A DNA stretch of 64,000 nucleotides from positions 1,054,001 to 1,118,000 of the forward strand of contig JAJHZJ010000270.1 in the NCBI GenBank assembly GCA_023548195.1, read 5' to 3'. Of this stretch, positions 25,001 through 35,600 are shown piece by piece (position 1 is the first letter of the stretch; each line of letters begins with the position of its first letter). The notes beneath the pieces are model-generated. The model worked only from the letters and a program-made list of their open reading frames with translations, had not been told where the DNA came from and ran no database searches. This stretch comes from Bettongia penicillata ogilbyi (Eukaryota > Chordata > Mammalia > Diprotodontia > Potoroidae). A program made the position numbers and the translations under genes.

Positions 25001-26689
25001 TGCCACCTCTTGATTATAAGAACGAGCTCAAAAGGCAGAAATCCTATCACAATGTGGTGACACCGGTTGGTGACTGGGTCACACTAGGCCACTTCTGAGA
25101 GTACAACAGGGAGTGACTGATAAATCCATGAGTCTAGCCCCTGACACCAAAGGAATTTTATCAAACCTTGGCTTTATCCTCACCTGAGTCCTGAATGGTA
25201 GGTATAGTCAGAGGTACTTGGTTAGGGTTTTGCTCGCCTTAGATTGGGGTATCTGTAAAAAGCTCCAACAAAGCTCTTGGTCAATTACAGCCACCAGCTG
25301 AGGTCCACCTATGTCTGGACAGAGCTGATATCCTAGGAGCATTTGAGTGAATGGTTTCATTTCCAAAAATGGGATCCAAACTGTGGCAGTGAATGCTCAC
25401 GTCTCCATCATTTTTAGATGACTATGTCCATTGGGGATGTGTACAGCATCAATAAACCCAAATATCAGATCAAGTGAGAAGGATCTATGTCACCATTTCT
25501 AAAGATTCCAGACACAACTAGCACATACAGGTGTCTGGGAAAAGGGGAAGGGATAGCAAGCTGGGGTTTTGGATGTAATCACTTATTGAGGTTCCTTGAC
25601 AACAGTAATTTAAAATTATGTAATGATGAGTATCCTGACTTTGGGGAAGGCAAGAGTGGAAAATTTAATATAAAAATTGGTAAGTGGCCTAGCTGATCAA
25701 CATTTATTCCTCTAACGCACTATTCTGTTCATATTAGCAAAACGCTGCCTCTACTCAGCGTCTCATTAGAGTCAGTAGTTTGTAACGGGAACTCTTGTGA
25801 TAACAATTAGTATTAAGAACTAGATTTCGCTCTAATATTCAATATCCAAGGGGCCTAAAATACTACTCAACAGATTTAAACAAGTACCCTGTGTGGACTT
25901 CCATTATTGTCCTAGGAGAGTACATAAAGATATACTGAGTGAATCCAGTGTGAGCTGGATTCTTATTCAGAAAAAGTTATTCAGATCCCATGGTTCTGGT
26001 GAGTTAAGGCAACCACTCCAAATACTGTATAACAGAACTGTCTCCACTGACAAATTCCAAATTCTATTTGGTGATATTCAGGCTCTCTCTCAAGGGAGTA
26101 TTGCAAAATTCATTTTGATCTGCCTTAATTAAAAAAAAAAATCAAATGTATCAGAATCTTATGGATGTGTCAGGATATAAAAAATTCAGCCATAAATATC
26201 CCCAATAGCTTTGGCTCACCAGCTTACACAACTAAGTGGCGGGCATCCATATTTATCATGGATGTTACTACTTTGTGCTGTGTGCCTGCAATGAAATTTG
26301 GGGTTATTATTACATTTTTGATTGTGTGTATTTACACAGAAATACATTTAAAAATACTTATGATGCAGCACATACAACAAACATATTTACACACACATCT
26401 GTTTTAGCCTCAAGCTTCAGTTCAGCACCTTAGCAAGAGATCACAAAATGCAAGAACCATTACCCATAGAGCTCCTGGTAGAACAGAGATGAGAAGACAC
26501 AAGACTGGAAAAATGTGCTCATGTGTCTGAAAGGAAACATGCCCCAAAATTAAGACTCAGGACTATTCAGTAATGAGTTTTCAAAATCTCCCCCACAACT
26601 GGATCACATCTTTACATTGGCTCAGAACTTGAAAGATAATATTTCTACTACAGATAGAAGAACAAAAAGATTAAGTCAAGCCACAATCC

Positions 26690-27712
26690 AGTGGGCTAGT
26701 ACTGAGTCTGGTGCGGACACGACAGGAGCAGCTCCGCAACATGCCTGCTGACAGTGAACACTGCAAAGATCTGGCCAGACAAGCTGGAGGGCATATCAGA
26801 CACAGCGACCCAGAGGTCTCTCAGTTACCGCTGATCAAACAAACAGGTTTCTGAGAACAAAATGCTAATTCAAGAGCTGAATAAAAGTGAAGCTACGACA
26901 AAAATCTATGACAATCTGTGGATAAACTTGGTGAAAATATATAGAACTGATGACACCAGAAAAGTGAAAGAAAGCACCGGTGATCTGCATGCATCTTGGA
27001 TGGGGCTAAATCAAAGCACTCTGACCAACTGATTGCCTTAGACGCTGAGCTGAGGATGGGGCAGGCCTCCTTCCAGGATCTGGAGAACTTCCTAAAGTGG
27101 ACACCAGAGGCAGAAACAATAGTTAATGTGCTTTCAGACGTAGTTCAGCAGGAGAACACTCGCCGGGACACTGGTTTGGCCAAGGAATTAAAAAAGCAGA
27201 TTTAGACAACTTCTTCAATCACATTTATGAAGCTTTCAGCCTGGCATAGCAAGGATATACAGGCTGAAATTGATGCCCATAATGATATCTTCAAAAATAT
27301 TGATGGAAATATGCAAAACATGGTAAAAGCTCTGGGAAATTCAGATGAGGTGGTCATGCTCCAACATCAACCAGATGATATGAACCAGGGGTGGAATGAC
27401 TTAAAAGCAAAATCAGCTAACATCAGCTCACTTGGAGGCTAATGCTAAAAAGTGGAATAGATTTCTGACTTCTTTACAAGAGTTGATTGAGTGGCTAAAT
27501 ACAAAAAGACAATAAGCTTAAAAAATAAATGCACACTGGAGGAGATGAAACTGCCTTAAAGCTCTAGCACAACCACTGTAAAGCATTGAGACATGAACTG
27601 AAGGAGAAAGAAGAGTCTATATTGAATGCTGTAGACCAAGTTTGAGCCTTCCTTGCTGACCTGCCAACTGAGACCCCTGAAGAACCAAGACATGACCTGC
27701 AGTCTAACATGA
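26690..27712 (+). pseudogene. UTRN: Utrophin processed pseudogene fragment
   Basis: The plus strand carries about 1 kb of intronless text matching the distal spectrin-repeat rod of utrophin, a cytoskeletal linker between actin and the dystroglycan complex. Recognisable pieces are [91 protein letters not shown] and, after frameshifts, HCKALRHELKEKEESILNAV with a stop before AFLADLPTE. I choose utrophin over dystrophin because the '[12 protein letters not shown]' and 'HCKALR.ELKEKE' stretches fit the utrophin rod as I remember it. Several stops (for example at 27203-27205) and frameshifts kill it. Lack of introns across what are several utrophin exons indicates retroposition. The left end is vague and the right end is cut at or near the SINE. 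It lies antisense to TRAF6 transcription. Confidence 0.82.
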
Positions 27713-27716
27713 AATA

Positions 27717-27875
27717 GGGGCAGCTAGGTGTCACAATGAATAGAGCACTGGCCCTGGAGTCAGGAGGACCTGAGTTCAAATCTGACCTCAGACACTTGAT
27801 ACTTATTAGCTGTACAACCCTGCGCTTAACCCCAAATGCCTCACCAAATACAACAACAAAAATCTCAACAAAACC
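27717..27875 (+). repeat. tRNA-derived marsupial SINE, well preserved
   Basis: It opens GGGGCAGCTAGGTGTCACAA, has a clear B-box region 'gacctgagttcaaatctgacctcagacactt', then 'ttagctgtacaaccctgcgcttaaccccaaatgcctcacc' and an A-rich tail. The flanks share AGTCTAA (27701-27707 and after the tail near 27880), which may be part of its target-site duplication. It abuts the utrophin pseudogene. Confidence 0.92.
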
Positions 27876-28095
27876 AAGAGTCTAATATTCACATATGGGG
27901 GAGAAAAGCCCTTTGCAAAGTTCAAAGTCCTTTATAAAAACACATATAGTCTTGGTGAAAAGAGCCTGTTTTGGATAAGTCTAACACCGCTCTATGTGAC
28001 TGTGCTCGCAGATGATACTTCCCTGGGAGAAAAAAAAAAGCAGCAAATGGAAACTTGACCTCAAATCCCTCAACCACTAGAAGGGGTCAAAATTA

Positions 28096-28103
28096 TGAGA
28101 ACT
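28096..28103 (-). promoter_or_regulatory. TRAF6: miR-146 target site (8mer) in TRAF6 3' UTR
   Basis: The plus strand reads TGAGAACT-C-AATTC from 28096. The TRAF6 transcript therefore carries AGTTCTCA, a full 8mer for miR-146a/b, and pairing would extend after one mismatch to nucleotides 10-14. TRAF6 is a classic miR-146a target in human and mouse (established). The site is about 640 nt past the stop codon, before the inserted retropseudogene. Confidence 0.75.
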
Positions 28104-28742
28104 CAATTCTCTAGCTCTTCATTTGGAGTAGATAAGGCAGTAGTGATTCTCAGTCTATTTAAACCTAATATCATCAAAACAACATAGTTGGGAGGAAATT
28201 TCTTATTATCCAAGGAAGAGGAGGCTTTCAACTGCTCTATTATAGCTTTTGGATAATAAATAGCATCCTTTGAGTAAAGTTCATGGGAAAATCCTTTGGT
28301 GTCAGTCTTCAGACTTTATGTGAGAAAGGTCTAAAGACATCCTCAGACTAACAAAACAGCTAAAATACATCAGGCGCCTCAGCTTCCACTCTTCTGTACA
28401 AGCAGACCAAGTGTTCATCCCCAAGGGGAAATTGTTTCAATGTAGACTGTCACAGAAGGAGTAAGGACTTTAGTGATACAGACTTTGACTTTTGAGTGAT
28501 GGTTTTCAGGTAATGGTACAGAATTTAGGATAGAGTAATAAAATACTACATTTTAAAAGCATTGTTTTGATTTGTGTTTCATTGCTTACAGGTTTTCAGA
28601 GGACTGAGACTCTTGAACTGACTTCAAGGCACCAGAAATAAAGCCTGGACCGTGTCACTGTGACGTGAATCATGTACGGTGACTGGGCCAGGAGTCAGCA
28701 GGCTCCAGACAGATGCCATCCTCCTAAGCCGGGGGCCATTCA

Positions 28743-29606
28743 CTACACCCCTGCATCCGTACTGCGTGGCTGAAAGCCCTCCCTTCTTAGGCTGTTCATG
28801 TCCAGGCGTGTCAAAACCTCACAACGCACAAGTAAAGTATCATCTTTAATGAAGGTTCTTTGCCTAAGGGCTTGCAAGTGCATGAAAGTCACATAGCCAA
28901 ACCCTTTGGGGTTCCGGGGGATGGTGGGCCTCTGGAAGGCAAGCAGCTCTGGCTTGGCATCCATGATCTCCTCGTGATTCTGCCTCACAGGTGCTTCAGA
29001 CTGATCGAGAATAGTTAAGCGTATTGTGCCCTGGAAGGGCCAGGGCAGATGGCTGTCATACTCACCTTGCATTGTGTGGACAAAAAGGGAAATGTAATTA
29101 GCACAGCGCTGAGCACTGGGCAGCTGCAGGTGAAGGCGCATGCAGAGCTTGTAGCCAGGTTTGCCGGTATAGAATCCAGGGCTGTGGATGACTACAGGCT
29201 TCTCTTCTTCTTGTGATTTCAAATGCATCCCAAAGTTGTTAATCTTCCAGATGTAAATGCCATTGCACTGCTGCGCCTCCATCTCTGCAATTCTGTCCTC
29301 AAGGGTTCGAATGGTCCGTTTGAGGTCCCCCACACAAGCACTCTGGGTTTCCATCTTAGCAGTCAGCTCTCGGATTTGATGGTCCTGTATGACAAGGCGG
29401 CTCTCCAACTGTTGGATGGTTTCTTGGAAGTTTGGAACCCCTGAGGGGGTCCGGGACATGGAGCTACCATCATAGGGAGGGGTCTCACGCGGGTGGAGGC
29501 CGGAATTGAAAGCTGCAATGCTGATGCTCTCGATGGCCTGGGCCATCATTCGCATGTGCGCCAGAGTATCCTCTTGTAGGTGGCGTGCCAAATGATTCCT
29601 CGGCAT
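28743..29606 (-). CDS. TRAF6: TRAF6 last coding exon: coiled coil and MATH domain
   Basis: The acceptor is TTCTAG at 29607-29612 and the exon opens [14 protein letters not shown] (residue 253). It encodes the leucine-rich coiled coil ([20 protein letters not shown] onward) and the whole TRAF-C/MATH domain that binds P-x-E-x-x-aromatic/acidic motifs in receptors and IRAKs. It ends with TGA/TAG-type stop at 28743-28745 after STDAGV. Between AHMRMMAQ and NFQETI there is a linker rich in Pro, Ser and Thr that is longer than in human. Confidence 0.97.
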   Translation of the reverse strand: MPRNHLARHLQEDTLAHMRMMAQAIESISIAAFNSGLHPRETPPYDGSSMSRTPSGVPNFQETIQQLESRLVIQDHQIRELTAKMETQSACVGDLKRTIRTLEDRIAEMEAQQCNGIYIWKINNFGMHLKSQEEEKPVVIHSPGFYTGKPGYKLCMRLHLQLPSAQRCANYISLFVHTMQGEYDSHLPWPFQGTIRLTILDQSEAPVRQNHEEIMDAKPELLAFQRPTIPRNPKGFGYVTFMHLQALRQRTFIKDDTLLVRCEVLTRLDMNSLRREGFQPRSTDAGV

Positions 29607-32600
29607 CTAGAACAAAAACTGATGATAGTCAGTGACTAGAACAGTCCAACTGAGAAAAGAATGAGGAAAGGTCAGGGATAATCTAAAGGGCTAAATAGGA
29701 AAAATGAAAATGTAACATCTGTTACTCTCAAGTTTGCAAAGCATTTTATGTACATTATCCATCTTACTCTCACAACAACCTTGTGAGTTCGATGCTTTGG
29801 CAAACTGAGCCTCAGCGGCTAAGTGACTAGGCCAGAGCCAGGCAGGCCTGGAAACTCAGGGATTCCTGAATTCCTGCTGTCTCTTGAAAAGTTGATTATG
29901 GTCCACGATCTATGCTTAGAATTTCCAATTACCATGGATTAGATTTCTTTGAAGCATTTTGCTGAGTAACATAAATGTCACAATTTAACGTAAGACTTTT
30001 TCTTGATGGTTAAAACAAAACTCACCTTCTCACGACACCCAAATGTACTGAAAGTACATGGAATTGGAGCTATTGGGCAATCTATATCATAGTGATTAGA
30101 CATCTGGAAAAAAAAACACAACAAACATTTCCCTGCAAGACATGGTTTTCTCCAGTGAGCAGATCATATTCAAAGGGACTATTTCCAATAAACTATTAGT
30201 AAACACAATTTCAAAGTCACACACTGTAGGTTAAACAGTATTAAGTCCCATATTATTCCAACAGATTTCATACAAATTAGATTTGGGGGAAGACAAGAAA
30301 TTCAGTTCTGCTGTTGGTACAGACTTCCCTCTAGTGGTTTTCAGAGGAAAGAGCCTTATCTGAACTGACTTCAATGACAACTGGAAATTCACCCTGAGCA
30401 AGCAGTGTGGTACGATCACGGAGTGGGGCTAACGGCCACCTAAAGCAGTACAGCTACCAACCAGAGCTTACGGCCATTCAGTTTTGGGGACACACTACCA
30501 CACCACATGCCCCCATATGAACATTTTTGCCTCCATCTTCTCCTTGCTCCTCCATTTTCCTTCTTTCTTCCTCAGGACTGCCAGTAGTGGCATGGCACTG
30601 CTCAGTTTTATTGGTCAACACTGTAGGCACAGTTCCTTGCTATGTGACAAAAGATCTAAAGATACAACTCTGATTCTTGTTTCTGACATCCTCATTTTGA
30701 CACAGCAGGAAGCTTTACAGAGAACAGACTTCTCTGAAGAGTGCCTAAATGGTTTCTTCCTGTGCTTTAAAGGCAAAAGAAGACACTAAGACTATATTTA
30801 GACAATGAGGTTGGTGCAACCTTAGTTATTTTGTGAGATCTCCAAAGTGATATATTTTTGTTTTAAAGAAAATAAATTTTCAGAAGGGAATTGGGGACTG
30901 TGATATGGGAAACAGGAAAAACACATTGTATTAAAATGAACACTTCTGTCTTTAGAGATAAACTCAACAGGTCATTTCAGCAGCACAATCAATCAAAGAG
31001 AAAAGTTTAGAGAGTTTTCCTAGCACTTGCTGAGCACGCCACTACATGTTCATCTCTGTGTTGGCTAACTTCATGCTTATATTAAAACTCCTACCAATAG
31101 TTCCGATCTTTGCTGTTGAATTGCCCAAAAGTTTTAAGACAGAAATGAGGAAGAACGTTCCATCCCAACTGTCAGATACTTGTATGGTCCATAACATACT
31201 CATTTCATTCGGGATGCCCTGCTTGCTACCTAAAGCACACTCAAGATGAACTACAAATTCCAACATACCTTCGAACTTTTTAATTCAGCTTGATGGCCTA
31301 CAGCCAACTGACATCAGAGAGAAAACTGTGGAACTAACTTTACTTGCTTTATCTTATGCTTTCCCCTTTCTCAGATGGATTTTGTTTCCCTAAGGGACAC
31401 TTACCATAGCAAAGGTATATCTGACACAAATATTAACTTAAAGATTGAGTGTCTGAGGTTGGGAATGCTCGGTTCAACTACCATTTTTCTGGCTGGTGAA
31501 GATAGATACACACACACACACAGACACACAGATACAGCGCCAGCTTATATAAATCAAGGGCTGGAAGGGTCCTTAAGAAACCACCTAAGTCATCCAGCCC
31601 AACCCTCTCATTTTATGGGTGATGATACTAAGGACAGAGGTGAAGCATCTTGCCCAAAGTCACATCCCCAATTCCAATCTAGGTCATGGCACTATTCAGC
31701 CTTCTATTTGTGGCAGAGATTTGGGTCTCTCTGGACTTATGCCTCTTCAGAGTTCTGAGCAATTCATGGAAAGGGACTGATACTGTTGACCTAGCTCAAG
31801 CAGGCTCCTTCTGACCCTCAGCCAAGCTAAGGAGCATCTCTATTTAAAATACTTTTTAATATTTAATTTTCAACTCAATGCCATAGACCCCCTTGCTGGG
31901 AGCTTTTGAATGTATGTATTTGTGAAAAGAATGAAGTTAATTACTCTACCTGTTCACGAATAAGCATGGTGTTGCAATATTCACAGAAGACTGTTGCCAA
32001 TGGGCAGTTCTGGTCATGGAACTGCATTTTGGAGAAAAAGAAAAAAATGTATAAGCTATATTGTATCTTCATCCATTATCAATTAAGCACGTGGCATGTA
32101 GCTGGTTTTTCACCTCGCCCATATTACTCAGGAACAGTGGGATTTGTGTAGGATTAAGTACTTCAATAGTTTCAAGACCTTATTTTCCATTTTCCCCAGG
32201 ATATTCATGATAGTAATTGAGTGTTCTAGTTCTATGAATAGAATACTGACCAAAATGCAATAACTCTTCCACTTTTAGATAATGACTAGCTAACAGCACA
32301 GCTGGGGCTAGAAACATTTAGGTTAAGGACAACTTCCGATTCCCCACAGACAATCTTTTCCCCCAAATTTCCCTTACAGCATGAAAGCTCCTAATGAAGC
32401 CCCTTGTGTAAAGAGGTTATGAAGTGGAGCCATCCCGGTGTGTGAGTACTGCTAGGTGCCACCTTCATTGTTACAAGACAATCCCATTATTAAATTCCCT
32501 CATCACCAGGAAGAATCTTCAAGTCCTTTGTTTAAAAAAAAATTCCATGCCTAAAGTTAAGATTAGGCACGATCCTGGGAAGGAATCAACATTCCATGTT

Positions 32601-35600
32601 GGTTCTCCATACACGGAAGTACTGTGACTCTCCTGACCACTCTCAGCCGGGCAGCTAACTTCACCTGTCTCTTTCCTGGCTAACACTTAATATCACTCAC
32701 TCTTCTCCAGGCTCTGTGCTAAAGAGCTGTACAATTATTACCTCATTTGCTCTTCACAACGACCCTGAAAGGCAGGTGCTCTTACTCTACCTATTTTACA
32801 GAGGAAGAAACCAAGGCAAACAGAGGTTACATGACTGTTCAGTACCTGTCAGTTTTCTGGATTCCCAATTCTCCCCTCTATCTGCTGCACCAATGACGGC
32901 CTCAATTACTCTAAAGAGCAGCACACTTCACTTAAGGAACCACGAAGGTTAGTCTCGTGGTATGAGTCAATTCGCCTGGATTCTTATTTCTAACTTTGTC
33001 TATGACAGCATAATCTTACATTACAAAAGCCTTCTACATCATCAAGGTGCTCTAAAGGTAAATGGGAAATGTTTCAGGTTTGCATAAATCTACTCAAAGA
33101 AACACCTGGGCATCATGCCACTTCTGTTTTTTAAAAGATGTCTCCTCTGCGCTCTCCATGTACTTGCCCCTGAATTCCTAGACATTGCCAAGATAGGTCT
33201 TTAAGAAACAAGAGGCAGGGATACGGAGCAGAACAACTTTCCTATGACTTTGTCCCTGTGAAACTTTTCAATATGTCAAAATGTTTCAAGTGAACAGCCT
33301 TCTTTACGTTAATATCTATACATTTTTAAAACTTCCAGTTATTTCAGTAAGAATGTATGTCAGCCATCTTAAGTTTTAAAAATGAATTTAAAAGTTCTCT
33401 TAACCCACACATGAAGGATATGTGATTTCATCAGTGGAAGGAAATACTCCTAAGGGAACCCCACCCAACAATGTAGAGGGCAACCCTTCTACGACACAGT
33501 AGTTAAGACCAAACAGTTGCACGGTCTATAGGGAGGGAAAGGACCTTGACCAGCACCATACACAGTCAGGTGGCAGAGGCTGGATCTGAACCACATTCCT
33601 AATTCCCAGCCCAACACCCCACTCATTCTCATGATGCCATATGGCATAAGATTTCCCATTCCTTTCTAGTCCCTCTCAAACAGAGGCAGGAATTGATTTC
33701 CAGACCACCTCTAGCAGGGGGCAGGACACAGGTCAATACGTGCCTCTTTCTCTTCAAATGGCATCGGAGCAGCACAATTCACACACGACACTTGTCGCCT
33801 TGGACACTCCATGAGCATATGATTGTGAAGGAGATATTTCCGAAAGGAAAAGTGGCATTGTGGGCATTCTGCAAGGGCAAACTCACAATGTGTCTGGTGA
33901 TCCTGTAAGAGCAAAATGGAAACTAATTAACATCTGTCAAGACGAAAGGTTCCACCCATCGCAGTGAGATGAGAGAACATGGACAGGACAATACAGCTGC
34001 TTTAATGAGAGCTTTCAAATAATAATTATGATTTTAAAATTCATAGGGCAAATGCAAATTGATCAAGTTCATATATGCAGATGCAAAAGAGCCAGTCTCT
34101 AAGCCAGGAGAAGATGGATTCAGGTTTGGCTTCTGACACATACTGGATGCATCGCCCTGAGAAACAACCAATTTGCACTGGCAAAGGAAAGGTTCTCTGC
34201 CAGGAAGTCCCCACACCAAGAAATCACAGGTCTAAGTCTCTAACATGATCACTGCTGCCACATACTCAATCAGCAACAGATGTGAAGTCACAGAACAAAG
34301 ACTTTCAATGTTAAGGTCTTCTCTATACTGAATTACCTAAAGGAGGAGCTACTCTAAGGACTAGTGGAAAAATTTATTGCCAAGTCATTAAACTTCAAGT
34401 GTGACATAAGCAATGTAGTTAAGCCACTGACTGAGTGATCTCGCTAGAACTACTTCACGTGAAAGTAAATGCCACTGCTAGTTTCATCACTTCATTTAGA
34501 TCACTAGCTAGAGGGATATCTCATCCAGTTAATAAAGAAGTGCACAATTTATGAAAGCCCAGAAAGAAAAGTATAAGGAAGACAATGACAAAGGGATGAC
34601 AGCAAAAGGTGCTGGTGAAAGACTGGTTCCTTCTTTCAAAATGGCAGAAACAAGGCATGGGAGTCAAGGCATGAGAGTCAAGTGTGGCATCTGCAGGGCC
34701 CAGACCATCTCTGCTCCAGATCAAGATCACACAAGGACATCTGTGGCCAGAAGAGGAAAAGAGCTCTGACTTCTCTTTCACTTCTGGGTCTCATTTTCCA
34801 TGTGACCCACCAACAACTAGAAATACTACAGAATAGAAAATAGATTTACAGTCCACCTCTAGATGCCTCAGTTCCATCTTCAGCAGGCAACCTTCATTAG
34901 GACATTTCACTGTAAGTGAGAGGATTTCCCGTTTAGCAAAGTTGTCAGGAAATAGTTGATTTTCCAGCAGTATTTCATTGTCTACAGGACATTTGTGACC
35001 GGCATCTCTATGATAAATAAATGAAAAAAAAATGTATACCATTATTAGAGGGCAATTCAAACTTAACTCTCATTCAACAAATAATTGTATCTCTGCATTT
35101 AATATCTATTATAGAATGCAGAATTGGATAATCAATTGGATTAGCAAAATAATCTATGGTAACTGCTGGAAACAGGGAGATCACATGCCATCTCTATGGT
35201 ACAAATCAATAAGGGATTTTTTAAATTGTGGAGCTGTTTAACACCTCAAGAAATGTAGAACCCTTATATGCCTAAACTCACTGGCAGATAGTTAAAGAAG
35301 ATAAAGGTATGAATCTGAGCAGTGTGGACAGCCTTGATATCCTGTCACAACACTCCTAGTAGGCAAATGACATTCTAGGGTCCCTGATTTAACTTAATAT
35401 GACCAAAGCACTTCCAAGAGTCCCAAGTATGGATCATCTAATCAAACCAGTGAGTTGTCCTGGGGCATTCTTGTGACTGGTTATACCTTAAACACAACCG
35501 AAGCTCTGGGTACAGTCAATGGAAGTGGTTTTAAGAGAATTGGTGGGAAGAGAAATGTATTTGGACTCAGCAGTGAATGGTCAAGTCCTGTTGGTACTCA

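Larger units (their letters stand above)
21236..28742 (-). other. TRAF6: Probable TRAF6 3' UTR (end uncertain)
   Basis: The sequence after the TRAF6 stop (28743) is unusually poor in SINEs down to about 20,200 and AT-rich, as expected for the long TRAF6 3' UTR of mammals. Possible minus-strand polyadenylation signals (AATAAA; TTTATT on the plus strand) occur near 23765-23775, 22390-22410, 21236-21241 and 20163. I chose 21236 as a rough end. A utrophin retropseudogene (26690-27712) and a SINE (27717-27875) have inserted into it. A miR-146 site lies at 28096-28103. A transcript-end dataset would settle the boundary. Confidence 0.4.

Noticed and set aside
26996..27442. Two adjacent frames as a small spectrin-repeat gene
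   Set aside because: They are pieces of one broken utrophin retrocopy separated by a stop, without promoter or splice sites.
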